A DNA stretch of 64,000 bases from JAAFIP01 sp031367325 (GCA_031367325.1 JANLPQ010000025.1:7454-71453); one strand, 5' to 3'. Shown: positions 17,774 through 26,313, numbered from the stretch's first letter. Notes: a model not told the origin generated them from the sequence alone. A program made the numbers and translations.

Positions 17774-18427
17774 ATGAACATCGAACAAGCCCGCTTTAAC
17801 ATGATCGAACAACAGATTCGCCCGTGGGACGTGCTGGACCCGCATATTTTGCAGCTGCTGGCAGCCGTTAAACGTGAAGATTTTTTCCCGCTGGCGCACA
17901 AGGCGCTAGCGTTTGTCGACATGGAAATTCCGCTGGGCTATGGTGCCAGCATGTTGTCGCCCAAGGTAGAGGCGCGCATGTTGCAAGACCTAGAGGTGCA
18001 CAAACACGAGAAAGTGCTAGAAATTGGCACTGGCAGCGGCTACATGGCTGCGCTACTGGCGCACCGCGCACAGCAAGTGGTTAGCCTAGAAATAGTGTCC
18101 GCGCTGGCGCAAACAGCACGGGCTAACCTGCAAAAAGCCGGTATTTCTAACTGCGAAGTCCACACCGCAGACGGCAGCAAAGACCTAGGCTCAGGCGGTA
18201 TGTTTGACGTGATCGTTTTATCTGGCTCGGTAGCGCACATTCCAGCAGGTTTGCTGGCCCTGCTCAAACCAGGTGGCCGCTTAGCCGCTGTGGTGGGCAA
18301 CGAGCCCATGATGCGCGCCCACTTTGTCACCAAATCCGCAGACGGCAGCATCCGCACCACCCAGCCCTGGGACACGGTTGCGCCGCGCTTGCTAGGCTTT
18401 GGCGAAGACTCTAAGTTCAACTTTTAA
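17774..18427 (+). CDS. protein-L-isoaspartate O-methyltransferase-like protein
   Basis: 217 residues with the SAM-binding motif VLEIGTGSGYMAALLA (about residues 77-92) and the PCMT-type start NMIEQQIRPWDVLD. Proteins of this group sit before a rhodanese and TolC in many Burkholderiales and are annotated Pcm-like. The RPW start and short length differ from true repair Pcm, so the substrate is uncertain. It lies in the efflux operon between the pump and tolC. Confidence 0.85.
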   Translation: MNIEQARFNMIEQQIRPWDVLDPHILQLLAAVKREDFFPLAHKALAFVDMEIPLGYGASMLSPKVEARMLQDLEVHKHEKVLEIGTGSGYMAALLAHRAQQVVSLEIVSALAQTARANLQKAGISNCEVHTADGSKDLGSGGMFDVIVLSGSVAHIPAGLLALLKPGGRLAAVVGNEPMMRAHFVTKSADGSIRTTQPWDTVAPRLLGFGEDSKFNF

Positions 18428-18442
18428 AATGCTTGGCACGCC

Positions 18443-18793
18443 ATGATCGACCAAGTTCGCCCTGCCGCCTTTGCCCAATGGGTGACTAGCCTGAACGGCG
18501 TTACACCGCTGGTCTTAGACGTGCGCGAGCCTTGGGAATTTCATACCGCATCGGTGCGGCCGTTCGGCAGCGTTAGCGCATTTGACGTGCTAAGCATGCC
18601 CATGCAAGACATCCCCAGCCGCATGGCCGAGCTGCCCACCAACCGTCCTATTGCCTGCCTGTGCCACCACGGCATACGCAGCCAGAACGTAGCGCGCTAC
18701 TTGGTGCAAAACGGTTTTGAGCAGGTTGTCAACATTGCAGGCGGCATAGCCGCCTGGAGCGACGAGGCCGACCCGTCGGTGCCGCAATACTAA
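18443..18793 (+). CDS. single-domain rhodanese-like sulfurtransferase
   Basis: 116-residue rhodanese fold with VLDVREPWEFHTA near residue 25 and the active loop CLCHHGIRSQNVARYL (about residues 71-86); the catalytic cysteine is expected to be the second one, in CHHGIRS. It probably moves sulfane sulfur from a donor to an unknown acceptor in the cytosol. It is 15 bp from the methyltransferase and 22 bp from tolC, so most likely one transcript. Confidence 0.88.
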   Translation: MIDQVRPAAFAQWVTSLNGVTPLVLDVREPWEFHTASVRPFGSVSAFDVLSMPMQDIPSRMAELPTNRPIACLCHHGIRSQNVARYLVQNGFEQVVNIAGGIAAWSDEADPSVPQY

Positions 18794-18815
18794 TTTTCAT
18801 TGGAAAGATTCTGTT

Positions 18816-20165
18816 ATGAAAAAGCCCACCACACTTCACGCTGCTACGTTTTATGCACCCAGCGGTTTTACTGTTATCACCATGCTAGTGGCCAGCACGC
18901 TCAGCACACCGGCCCTAGCGCAAAACTTAACGCAGTTGTACGAATCTGCTAACGCCTACGACGCCACTTACCAGTCAGCCAAATCGCAGTACGAGGCTAA
19001 CCTGGCCAAGGCTGCGCAGGCCAAAGCCGGCCTGTACCCCACTGCAGGCTTGGCAGCAGGCATAAACCGCTCTAACGTTGACAACACCAACCCCGACATC
19101 ACACGCAACCCCACGGGGCAAAACGTCACTATCAGCGCGTCGCAGCCCCTGTACCGCCCGGCCAACAAAGCCACCGCAGAGCAAGGCGACAAGCAAGCTG
19201 ACTTAGCCAAAACTACGCTAGCCACTGCCGAACAAGACCTCATCGTGCGCCTGGCCCAAGCCTACTTTGACGTGCTGGCCAGCAACGACAGCCTGGCCTT
19301 TGTCAAAGCTCAAAAAGCCGCCGTGGCCGAGCAACTGGCGTCTGCCAAACGTAACTTTGAAGTGGGCACCTCCACCATCACCGACACACGCGAGGCGCAA
19401 GCCCGCTTTGACCTGGTGATTGCCCAAGAAATCGCCGCAGAAAACGACCTGCGTGTGAAGAAAATTGCGCTAGACCAGCTGGTAGGTAAAACCAACGCGG
19501 ACCCACGCCCCGTAGCCCTGCCGTTGGCCCTGCCCCCCGTAGTACCCGGGGACGTGAATGCCTGGGTGGCGCAGTCAGAGCAAGAACACCCCAGCCTGAA
19601 AGCCGCACAACTGGCGCTAGAAGTAGCCCAGCTAGAAACCCGCAAAGCCGAGGCCGGCCACAAGCCCACCATAGATGCGGTGGCCAGCTATGACATTAAG
19701 CGCAGCTTGAACGTAGCGCCCGCCAACAACCGCGCCAACACCGCCAGCGTGGGCGTGCAGCTGAACCTGCCCTTGTTTGCAGGCTACGCCATTCAAAACC
19801 GCGTAAAAGAAACCTTGCTTCTAGAGGACAAAGCCCGTAACGACCTGGAAGGCGCCAAGCGCGGCATAGCCCAAGCCACCCGCACCGCCTTTTTTGGCGT
19901 GCAGTCGGGCCAGGGCCAGGTCAAAGCACTGGAAGCCGCCGAAGCCTCCAGCCAAAGCGCGCTGGACGCCAACAAACTAGGCTACCAAGTAGGGGTGCGC
20001 ATCAACATCGACGTGCTCAACAGCCAAAGCCAACTATTCCAAACCAAACGCGACCTGGCCAAAGCCCGCTACGACGTGCTGGTAGGCGGCCTTAAGTTGC
20101 GCCAAGCCAATGGAACGCTGAAAGCCGAAGACTTGGTGCAAGTGAATAATTTATTAGCCAAATAA
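18816..20165 (+). CDS. tolC: TolC family outer membrane channel
   Basis: 449 residues with a signal peptide ending ALAQ (about residue 36) and the repeated helical structure of TolC: NLTQLYESANAYDATYQSAKS at the start of the first half and LKAAQLALEVAQLETRKAEAG in the second. Outer membrane exit duct for the RND pump upstream. Its last codons (QVNNLLAK and stop) plus the downstream DNA are duplicated 851 bp away on the far side of vapBC, so the tolC 3' end marks the left edge of the inserted island. Confidence 0.93.
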   Translation: MKKPTTLHAATFYAPSGFTVITMLVASTLSTPALAQNLTQLYESANAYDATYQSAKSQYEANLAKAAQAKAGLYPTAGLAAGINRSNVDNTNPDITRNPTGQNVTISASQPLYRPANKATAEQGDKQADLAKTTLATAEQDLIVRLAQAYFDVLASNDSLAFVKAQKAAVAEQLASAKRNFEVGTSTITDTREAQARFDLVIAQEIAAENDLRVKKIALDQLVGKTNADPRPVALPLALPPVVPGDVNAWVAQSEQEHPSLKAAQLALEVAQLETRKAEAGHKPTIDAVASYDIKRSLNVAPANNRANTASVGVQLNLPLFAGYAIQNRVKETLLLEDKARNDLEGAKRGIAQATRTAFFGVQSGQGQVKALEAAEASSQSALDANKLGYQVGVRINIDVLNSQSQLFQTKRDLAKARYDVLVGGLKLRQANGTLKAEDLVQVNNLLAK

Positions 20166-20232
20166 GGCTTCTAGGCCGTAGAACCTGCTCAAGCAGCTAT
20201 TGAATTCATAGTATTATGATGATTGCCTCAAT
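20138..20232 (+). repeat. 95-bp direct repeat, left copy (tolC 3' end and downstream)
   Basis: Matches 20989-21083 at 90 of 95 positions without gaps, at an offset of 851 bp. It covers the last nine sense codons and stop of tolC, a dispersed-element copy, and sequence ending GATTGCCTCAAT. Together the two copies bracket vapBC. Confidence 0.95.
20174..20199 (-). repeat. dispersed element copy 4 (type B), inside the left direct repeat
   Basis: In minus orientation: core TAGCTGCTTGAGCAGG followed by TTCTACGGCC, the type B right end. Lies just after the tolC stop and is duplicated with the direct repeat. Confidence 0.9.
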
Positions 20233-20324
20233 TAACAATCTGCGCCGCTGCACGTTGGCGGAAAGAGCCCACATTGCGTTTTCCCTCTAAAATTAAGCCA
20301 TCATATAGCTAAGGAGTCCACACC

Positions 20325-20579
20325 ATGAATGCTGTTGTGATTGAACATGTGCCGTTGGCTGATCTGCCGCTGGCATGGCGCAATAAGCTGCAACTGGCAG
20401 CATCTGCCCAAGTGCGCGTGCGCATTGAAGAAGAGGACGCGCAAGATGTGCCATTTGAGACCAGCGATCCAGCTTTTGGTATCTGGCGTGACAGGCAAGA
20501 TATGACGGACGTACAAGCTTACGTGCGCAACCTGCGCGAACCACGCTACGGGCGAGATGGAACGCGAAACATCCCATGA
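20325..20579 (+). CDS. VapB-like antitoxin
   Basis: 84-residue protein whose C-terminal part DPAFGIWRDRQDMTDVQAYV resembles the toxin-binding tail of VapB-type antitoxins that end in a short motif around RxPRY. The N-terminal half should bind the operator DNA. AAGGAG at 20310-20315 is a strong ribosome site. Its stop overlaps the toxin start (ATGA at 20576-20579), the normal order with antitoxin first. Paired with the PIN-domain gene, this is a type II toxin-antitoxin module, probably autoregulated. Confidence 0.85.
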   Translation: MNAVVIEHVPLADLPLAWRNKLQLAASAQVRVRIEEEDAQDVPFETSDPAFGIWRDRQDMTDVQAYVRNLREPRYGRDGTRNIP

Positions 20580-20959
20580 GCGTACTCGTTGATACAGACG
20601 TACTGATCTGGCATCTGCGAGGGTACCCTCAAGCTACCAAGCGGCTGAACCAACTGCCCGCCTTGATTCTTTCTTATGTGAGCTACTTTGAAATTGTGCA
20701 AGGCATGCGCAATAAAACCGAGCTACAGGCGGTCAAGAAGATGCTAACCCAGCGCCAAGCGCAGCTGCTACCTATTACGCCCGGTATCACCACACATGCT
20801 GCCACCCTGCTTGAAGCCCTCGCCTTGAGCCACGGCTTAGGTATGGGTGACGCATTAATCGCAGCGACAGCCTTAGAGCATGGACATGCCGTGATGACAG
20901 CCAATGTCAAACATTTTGGCGCTGTACAAGGTTTGCAACTGGAAGAGTTTGTGATTTAA
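20576..20959 (+). CDS. VapC-like PIN-domain ribonuclease toxin
   Basis: 127 residues with the acidic PIN pattern: VDTDVLIWHLRG (Asp5/Asp7), YFEIVQGMR (Glu near 39), GMGDALIAATALEHG (Asp near 93), and TANVKHF at the end. VapC enzymes cut tRNA or rRNA with Mg2+. Translationally coupled to the antitoxin. The whole module sits between two copies of a 95-bp direct repeat, which suggests it arrived as a unit. Confidence 0.9.
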   Translation: MSVLVDTDVLIWHLRGYPQATKRLNQLPALILSYVSYFEIVQGMRNKTELQAVKKMLTQRQAQLLPITPGITTHAATLLEALALSHGLGMGDALIAATALEHGHAVMTANVKHFGAVQGLQLEEFVI

Positions 20960-20988
20960 GTAGTCTCGATTCTTCCGGTAGAGCTTAC

Positions 20989-21083
20989 GCAAGTGAACAA
21001 TTTATTAGTCAAATAAGGCTTCCAGGCCGTAGAACCTGCTCAAGCAGCTATTGAATTCATAGTATGGTGATGATTGCCTCAAT
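20989..21083 (+). repeat. 95-bp direct repeat, right copy (tolC 3' remnant)
   Basis: Second copy of 20138-20232. It keeps the in-frame tail TQVNNLLVK and stop, a pseudo 3' end of tolC with one changed residue. Similarity weakens upstream but seems to continue a little (ILPVE against LKAED). It therefore looks like the end of a slightly diverged tolC allele, not a recent exact duplication. Confidence 0.95.
21025..21050 (-). repeat. dispersed element copy 5 (type B), inside the right direct repeat
   Basis: Identical to copy 4 across its core. It lies about 70 bp from the tracrRNA terminator, on the left edge of the CRISPR-Cas9 locus, inverted relative to copy 6 on the far side of the array. 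Confidence 0.9.
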
Positions 21084-21117
21084 CATCTAGAACATCAATT
21101 TCAATTAGCTACCACTA

Positions 21118-21206
21118 CAAAGACGAAAGGCCGCATGTAGCGGCCTTTCCATTTGGTGCATCTTTCAGCTTGTTAGCGTTCAGAGCTCATATCCCAATCG
21201 ATAAGT
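21118..21206 (-). ncRNA. tracrRNA of the type II-C CRISPR-Cas9 system
   Basis: A 21-nt stretch at 21181-21201 is exactly the sequence of the CRISPR repeat middle. Read on the minus strand it is followed by a bulged stem end, CTGAAAGATGCACC (similar to the matching part of Neisseria tracrRNA), and a strong terminator: AAAGGCCGC (21126-21134) pairs with GCGGCCTTT (21140-21148), then a T-rich run. Upstream on the minus strand, TTGCTG and TATATT (21213-21218) are 18 bp apart and could be the promoter, giving a start near 21206 and about 90 nt of RNA. Ends are estimates. Confidence 0.85.
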
Positions 21207-21278
21207 GCTTGAAATATAACCCATATCAGGTTACAACAGCAACAGTTATTTAACATTTTGAACCTAGATGGATACTTT

Positions 21279-24200
21279 ATGCCGCAAAACATGCGCTACC
21301 GCTTAGCCCTAGACCTTGGTACAACTTCATTGGGCTGGGCAATGATTCGCTTGAGCCAAACCAATGAGCCTTGCGCAGTCATTAAAGCTGGCGTGCGAAT
21401 ATTCTCTGATGGACGCAACCCAAAAGACGGCTCTTCACTTGCCGTCACACGCAGGGAAGCTCGGGCTATGCGGCGCAGGCGTGACCGCCTACTCAAGCGC
21501 AAAGCGCGCATGATGCACACGCTGGTTGAGCACGGCTTCTTCCCTGCAGATGCAACAAAGCGCAAAGAGCTAGAAACCATAAACCCCTATACGCTGCGCG
21601 CCAAAGGCCTTGATGAAGCACTAAAACCTGAGGAATTTGCACGAGCGCTTTTTCACATCAATCAGCGGCGTGGCTTTAAAAGTAACCGTAAAACCGACAA
21701 AAAAGACAACGACAGTGGCGCGTTGAAAACAGCCATTAACAAGCTGCGAGACATGCTAAAAGATACTGGCTGCCGCACCGTTGGCGAATGGCTTAACAAG
21801 CGGGATGAAGCAGGCGAGACGGTGCGTGCGCGCTATCGACAAAATAAAGTTGTTAAAGATGACGGCAAAACCCGCATCGACAAAAGCTATGACCTGTACG
21901 TTGATCGCGCCATGATTGAGGCAGAGTTTGATGCGCTGTGGGCTAAGCAAACTGCGCTGAATCCCGACCTGTTCAATGAAACCGCACGCTTTGAGCTGAA
22001 AGACTGCTTGCTTCACCAGCGGCCACTTAAGCCTGTGAAACCGGGGCGCTGTACGCTGCTGCCCGAAGAAGAACGCGCACCACTAGCCCTGCCCAGCACC
22101 CAACGCTTTCGCATTTACCAAGAGGTCAACAATCTGCGCATTTTGCGTGAAGGTTTGAAAGAAGAGCCACTGACCTTACAGCAGCGCAACGAGCTGGTAA
22201 AAGCGCTTGACCAAAATAGTAAATGCACTTTTACTCAAATTAAAAAAATGCTGGCCTTAGGCGGCGCGGTGCAATTTAACTTTGAAGACCCTAAGCGCCA
22301 AGAATTTAAAGGCAATGTTACCAACGCCATATTGCGCAAAGCCGACCACTTTGGTGAAACCTGGTTGGATTTTGATGAAGCCAAGCAAGACGCCATCGTG
22401 CTGCAACTGGTCAAGGAAGAAAACGAAGCCAAGCTCATCGCTTGGCTTCAAGCCGAAACTGGCATAGACGAAAAACGCGCTGAAACTATAGCTAGCGTAG
22501 GTTTGCCCGAAGGCTACGGCTCGCTTAGCGCCAAAGCACTAGCGCGCATACTGCCAGAGTTGCGCCGCGATGTAGTGACCTACGACAAAGCCGTGCTAGC
22601 CGCAGGCTTTGACCACCATAGCAACATCAGCCCCGCCGCCACTGGTGAAATATTATCTGAACTACCCTATTACGGCGAACCATTACAGCGCCATGTAGGC
22701 TTTGGCACCGGCAACCCGCAAGACACGCCAGAAAAACGCTTTGGCAAAATTGCCAACCCCACTGTGCATATTGGCTTAAACCAAGTGCGATTAGTGGTGA
22801 ACGCACTTATCAAACGCTATGGCCACCCCAGCGAAGTGATTGTAGAAATTGCACGAGACTTAAAACGTAGCAAAGACCAGCGTGATGAGGACGTGAAACG
22901 ACAAGCTGACAACCAGCGCCGTAACAAGCGCCACCGCGCCGATGTAGCTGGCATCTTAAACATTAGCGAAGAACGCGTAAAAACCGCTCATCTGCAAAAG
23001 ATGGTGCTGTGGGAAGAACTGAGCTTTGACCCGGCGCATCGCCGCTGCCCCTACTCGGGCGTACAAATTAGCGCTGCCATGTTGCTAAGCGACGAAGTAG
23101 AGATTGAACACATACTGCCCTTCTCACAAACATTAGACGACAGCCTGAACAACAAAACCATAGCTATGCGCCAAGCCAACCGCGTGAAAGGCAACAATAC
23201 GCCGTGGGATGCTTTTGGCAAGCAAAGCCAAGCAGGGTTTGACTACCAAGCCATCTTGCAGCGCGCAGAACTGATGCCACGGCAAAAGCGCAGCCGCTTC
23301 GCCGAAGACGGTATGGCACGCTGGCTGAAAGACGACAAAGGCTTTTTACCCCGCGCTTTGAACGACACCAAGCACTTGAGTAAAGTGGCGCGCGAGTATG
23401 TAAGCCTCATTTGCCCGCAAAACACCCGCGTCATACCTGGGCAAATGACCGCTATGCTGCGCGCCAAGTTTGGCCTGAACGATGTACTCAGCCTAACAGG
23501 CGAGAAAAACCGCAACGACCACCGCCACCACGCAGTAGACGCCTGCGTAATAGGCGTTACCGACCAAGGCCTGCTACAGCGCTTTGCAACTGCAAGCGCC
23601 AGCACTCGGGAGAAGCAACTTAACAGGCTGGTGGAGAAAATGCCATTACCGTGGGATACATACCGCGAACATGTTCGACTCGCTATCGCGCGCATTTGGA
23701 TTAGCCATAAGCCAGACCATGGGTACGAAGGGACAATAATGGAAGCAACCGCTTATGGCCTAGCCAAAGATGGAAGCATCAAGCAAAAAATGAAGGCCGA
23801 TGGCAGCGCCAGAGACCGTGAAATTAAAGACGTGATTCGCCTTAGCGAACCGAGTCAGCCACTGCGACATGGTGTGGACTGCAATGGAATTCCACTGCCG
23901 TATATTGCTTTTAAGGGCGGCAGCAATTACTGTATCGAAATCGTACGTAACGAAAAGGGAAAGTGGGCGGGAGAAGTAATTTCCACTTTTGATGCATATC
24001 AAGTCGTGCGATTAAACGGCTTGGCACGATTGACGCATCCGACTTTGGGTCAAAGCGGTAAACCACTGGTGATGCGTTTGATAAAAGATGATATTGTGCG
24101 ATTAACAGTTGACGACGGAAGCCAACGGACACTACGCCTTTGCACGTTGAATCAAGCAGGGCAAATGGCACTCGCAGATACAAACGAAGCCAATGTCGCC

Positions 24201-24356
24201 GATAGAGCTGTAGACAAGAAACGGGACGGTGTAATCATCCGCAAAAAGGAACTCGATTACATCTTTAAAAATGCTGGCCCCCTGCAAAGTATGAAAGCTC
24301 GCCGCGTCACCATCTCCCCTATCGGCGAACTCCGCGACCCAGGATTCAAGGATTAG
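21279..24356 (+). CDS. cas9: CRISPR-associated endonuclease Cas9, type II-C
   Basis: RNA-guided DNA endonuclease, about 1025 residues, in the II-C size range. RuvC-I is LALDLGTTSLGWAM (Asp at residue 12). An arginine-rich bridge helix follows (RREARAMRRRRDRLLKRKAR). RuvC-II is EVIVEIARDLKRSKDQRDE. HNH runs from CPYSGVQIS to EIEHILPFSQTLDDSLNNK. RuvC-III is NDHRHHAVDACVIG. All catalytic motifs look intact. The C-terminal 300 residues would recognise the PAM. ATG 21279 fits the usual short leader before RuvC-I; a TTG at 21258 and an ATG at 21291 are alternatives. Followed by cas1 after 5 bp. Confidence 0.96.
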   Translation: MPQNMRYRLALDLGTTSLGWAMIRLSQTNEPCAVIKAGVRIFSDGRNPKDGSSLAVTRREARAMRRRRDRLLKRKARMMHTLVEHGFFPADATKRKELETINPYTLRAKGLDEALKPEEFARALFHINQRRGFKSNRKTDKKDNDSGALKTAINKLRDMLKDTGCRTVGEWLNKRDEAGETVRARYRQNKVVKDDGKTRIDKSYDLYVDRAMIEAEFDALWAKQTALNPDLFNETARFELKDCLLHQRPLKPVKPGRCTLLPEEERAPLALPSTQRFRIYQEVNNLRILREGLKEEPLTLQQRNELVKALDQNSKCTFTQIKKMLALGGAVQFNFEDPKRQEFKGNVTNAILRKADHFGETWLDFDEAKQDAIVLQLVKEENEAKLIAWLQAETGIDEKRAETIASVGLPEGYGSLSAKALARILPELRRDVVTYDKAVLAAGFDHHSNISPAATGEILSELPYYGEPLQRHVGFGTGNPQDTPEKRFGKIANPTVHIGLNQVRLVVNALIKRYGHPSEVIVEIARDLKRSKDQRDEDVKRQADNQRRNKRHRADVAGILNISEERVKTAHLQKMVLWEELSFDPAHRRCPYSGVQISAAMLLSDEVEIEHILPFSQTLDDSLNNKTIAMRQANRVKGNNTPWDAFGKQSQAGFDYQAILQRAELMPRQKRSRFAEDGMARWLKDDKGFLPRALNDTKHLSKVAREYVSLICPQNTRVIPGQMTAMLRAKFGLNDVLSLTGEKNRNDHRHHAVDACVIGVTDQGLLQRFATASASTREKQLNRLVEKMPLPWDTYREHVRLAIARIWISHKPDHGYEGTIMEATAYGLAKDGSIKQKMKADGSARDREIKDVIRLSEPSQPLRHGVDCNGIPLPYIAFKGGSNYCIEIVRNEKGKWAGEVISTFDAYQVVRLNGLARLTHPTLGQSGKPLVMRLIKDDIVRLTVDDGSQRTLRLCTLNQAGQMALADTNEANVADRAVDKKRDGVIIRKKELDYIFKNAGPLQSMKARRVTISPIGELRDPGFKD

Positions 24357-24361
24357 CCCAA

Positions 24362-25291
24362 ATGATTGGCCGCATAGTCGAAGTGGCCGATGATCGGCGG
24401 CACCTGTTTATGCACCGTGGCTTTATGGTGGTGCAAGACACAGAAGGCGAGCGCAAAGAGCTAGGCCAAGTGCCGTTGGACGACATAGCTGCCGTCATAG
24501 CCAACGCGCACGGCCTGAGCTACACCAACAACCTGCTGGTAGCGCTAGCCGAACGCGGCGCACCGTTTGTACTGTGCGCAGCAAACCACAACGCCGTGGG
24601 CATGCTGCTACCGATTGAAGGCAACTTTGAACAAGCCAAACGCATTGAAATGCAAATAGCAGCCAGCCAGCCCACCCACAAGCGCCTGTGGGCCACTGTG
24701 GTGCGGTCAAAGCTAGAGCAGCAAGGCGCAGCGCTTGAAGCCACAGGCGCGCCGTCTGCACCCCTCACCGCTTTAGCTGCCAAAGTAAAAAGTGGCGACC
24801 CTGAAAATCTTGAAGCGCAGGGCGCACGCAGGTACTGGCAGCTATTGTTTGGCACTGAGTTTAGACGAGACCAAAACGGCGGTGGCACCAACGGCTTGTT
24901 GAACTATGGCTACACCGTGCTGCGCGCCACCACGGCCCGCGCCGTGGTGGCCGCAGGCCTGCACCCCAGCATTGGCCTGCACCACAGCAACGATGGCAAC
25001 GCTATGCGGCTGGTAGATGATGTGATGGAGCCGTTTCGCCCCATGATTGACCTGAAGGTGTGGCAACTGCTGCGCATCGGCGAAAAAGAAGTTAACCCCG
25101 ACACCAAGCGCGCTCTGGTGCGCACCATGTACGACGACATGCAAACCATGACGGGTGCTACCCCTGTGATGGTGTGCGTGCAAAAGCTGTGCACGTCGCT
25201 GGCGCAGGTGTATGTGGGTGAGCGCGACAAGCTAGACCTGCCCTTGCCTGGTCTGCCACTAGGGCTGGCAGCGGCGCTAGACGACGAATAA
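24362..25291 (+). CDS. cas1: CRISPR integrase Cas1, type II-C
   Basis: 309 residues. The N-terminal beta domain (IGRIVEVADDRRHLFMHRGFMVV) is followed by the alpha-helical catalytic domain with NGLLNYGYTVLRATTARAV, the metal-site histidine in GLHPSIGLHH and the acidic DDVMEPFRPMID. It integrates new spacers with Cas2. Five bases separate it from cas9, so the three cas genes form one operon. No csn2 or cas4 is present, which defines subtype II-C. Confidence 0.95.
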   Translation: MIGRIVEVADDRRHLFMHRGFMVVQDTEGERKELGQVPLDDIAAVIANAHGLSYTNNLLVALAERGAPFVLCAANHNAVGMLLPIEGNFEQAKRIEMQIAASQPTHKRLWATVVRSKLEQQGAALEATGAPSAPLTALAAKVKSGDPENLEAQGARRYWQLLFGTEFRRDQNGGGTNGLLNYGYTVLRATTARAVVAAGLHPSIGLHHSNDGNAMRLVDDVMEPFRPMIDLKVWQLLRIGEKEVNPDTKRALVRTMYDDMQTMTGATPVMVCVQKLCTSLAQVYVGERDKLDLPLPGLPLGLAAALDDE

Positions 25292-25308
25292 AACATGGGC
25301 ACACTGCT

Positions 25309-25635
25309 ATGCTATCAGGGTACCGACTGATGTGGATCGTAGTGATGTTTGACCTGCCCGTGGTGGAAAGGACTGAGCGCAAGGCTGCCACCGAATTTCG
25401 CAACGGACTGCTAGACGCTGGCTTTGAAATGAGCCAATTTAGCGTCTATATGCGGTTTTGCACTAGCCAAGCGCAAGTAGACACGCTGTGCAAACGGGTT
25501 GAATCAGGCCTGCCCAAGGGTGGTAAAGTTAATGTGCTGCAATTTACTGATAAACAGTACGAGCGCATCATTTCTTTCCACGGGCAAGCCAAACAGCCTA
25601 AGAATAAATCTCCAGACCAATTCGATTTGTTCTAG
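25309..25635 (+). CDS. cas2: CRISPR-associated protein Cas2
   Basis: 108 residues with the family core MWIVVMFDLPVVERTERK and a ferredoxin-like fold pattern; ends with the KQPKNKSPDQFDLF tail often seen in type II Cas2. It is the structural partner of Cas1 in spacer integration. ATG 25309 is used; a second in-frame ATG at 25330 lies directly before the core strand. It is the last gene before the array, 68 bp from the first repeat. Confidence 0.95.
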   Translation: MLSGYRLMWIVVMFDLPVVERTERKAATEFRNGLLDAGFEMSQFSVYMRFCTSQAQVDTLCKRVESGLPKGGKVNVLQFTDKQYERIISFHGQAKQPKNKSPDQFDLF

Positions 25636-25703
25636 TCACTCATGAATTTCTTAAACTTAAACTGCGATAAATCCTATATGAATCAAGGAGTTACCGCAGC
25701 CCT

Positions 25704-26201
25704 AGTTTAGTCGATTGGGATATGAGCTCTGACCGGAACTAGACCTCTAGCGAACAAACCACCAAACGGAGTTTAGTCGATTGGGATATGAGCTCTGACC
25801 GGAACAAGGGTGGCAGCGGCTCGCAGGGGGTGCGCAGTTTAGTCGATTGGGATATGAGCTCTGACCGGAACTCACTGTTGACAGTTATGTCACTGCATAC
25901 AAGTTTAGTCGATTGGGATATGAGCTCTGACCGGAACACACGTCTACTTCGGTAGGTGCATCGTTGCAGTTTAGTCGATTGGGATATGAGCTCTGACCGG
26001 AACTCACAGTTTGCAGTTATGTCAACAACTATTAGTTTAGTCGATTGGGATATGAGCTCTGACCGGAACTGGCCGCCACTGGTGCGCCGTGCTCGGTGCA
26101 GTTTAGTCGATTGGGATATGAGCTCTGACCGGAACCACTGACACCAAAGGCTTAAAATGATCTACAGTTTAGTCGATTGGGATATGAGCTCTGACCGGAA
26201 G
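25704..26201 (-). CRISPR. CRISPR array: eight 36-bp repeats, seven 30-bp spacers
   Basis: Repeats start AGTTTAGTCGATTGGG and end CTGACCGGAAC on the plus strand, at 25704, 25770, 25836, 25902, 25968, 26034, 26100 and 26166; spacers are all 30 bp. The base before GTTTAG is A in all eight, so the repeat is 36 bp, not 35. Seven repeats are identical; the last differs only in its final base (G for C). Because the tracrRNA is on the minus strand and must pair with the crRNA, the array is read on the minus strand. In that direction each repeat ends CGACTAAACT, a possible extended -10 region like the in-repeat promoters of Neisseria II-C arrays (inference). Confidence 0.97.
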
Positions 26202-26244
26202 CCTGTGAGGTATGGGCGTGAGTACACGCCCATACCTCACAGGC
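26201..26244. other. perfect 20-bp inverted repeat touching the last CRISPR repeat
   Basis: Left arm 26201-26220 and right arm 26225-26244 are perfect complements, with the loop AGTA between them. The first base of the left arm is also the altered last base of repeat 8. No U-tract follows on either strand. It could be a hairpin insulator, a protein-binding site, or a leftover of an insertion. Confidence 0.9.
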
Positions 26245-26313
26245 CAGCGCCCAAGGCGCTTGTTTGTCAAGATTTAACTCACCCGCCATACACTGTGATC
26301 ACTACGTTTTTAA

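Noticed and set aside
23640..24340. Suspected composition change at the C-terminal part of cas9 (possible domain swap)
   Set aside because: Counting GC in a few 60-base lines gave 43 and 52 percent here against 42 percent in the HNH region. No real difference.
25739..26141. Open frames across the CRISPR array on both strands
   Set aside because: They consist of repeat translations in periodic order and are products of the array, not genes.
21258..26244. Possible subtype II-A or II-B CRISPR system
   Set aside because: No csn2 or cas4 gene is present, and Cas9 is about 1025 residues, so II-C fits.
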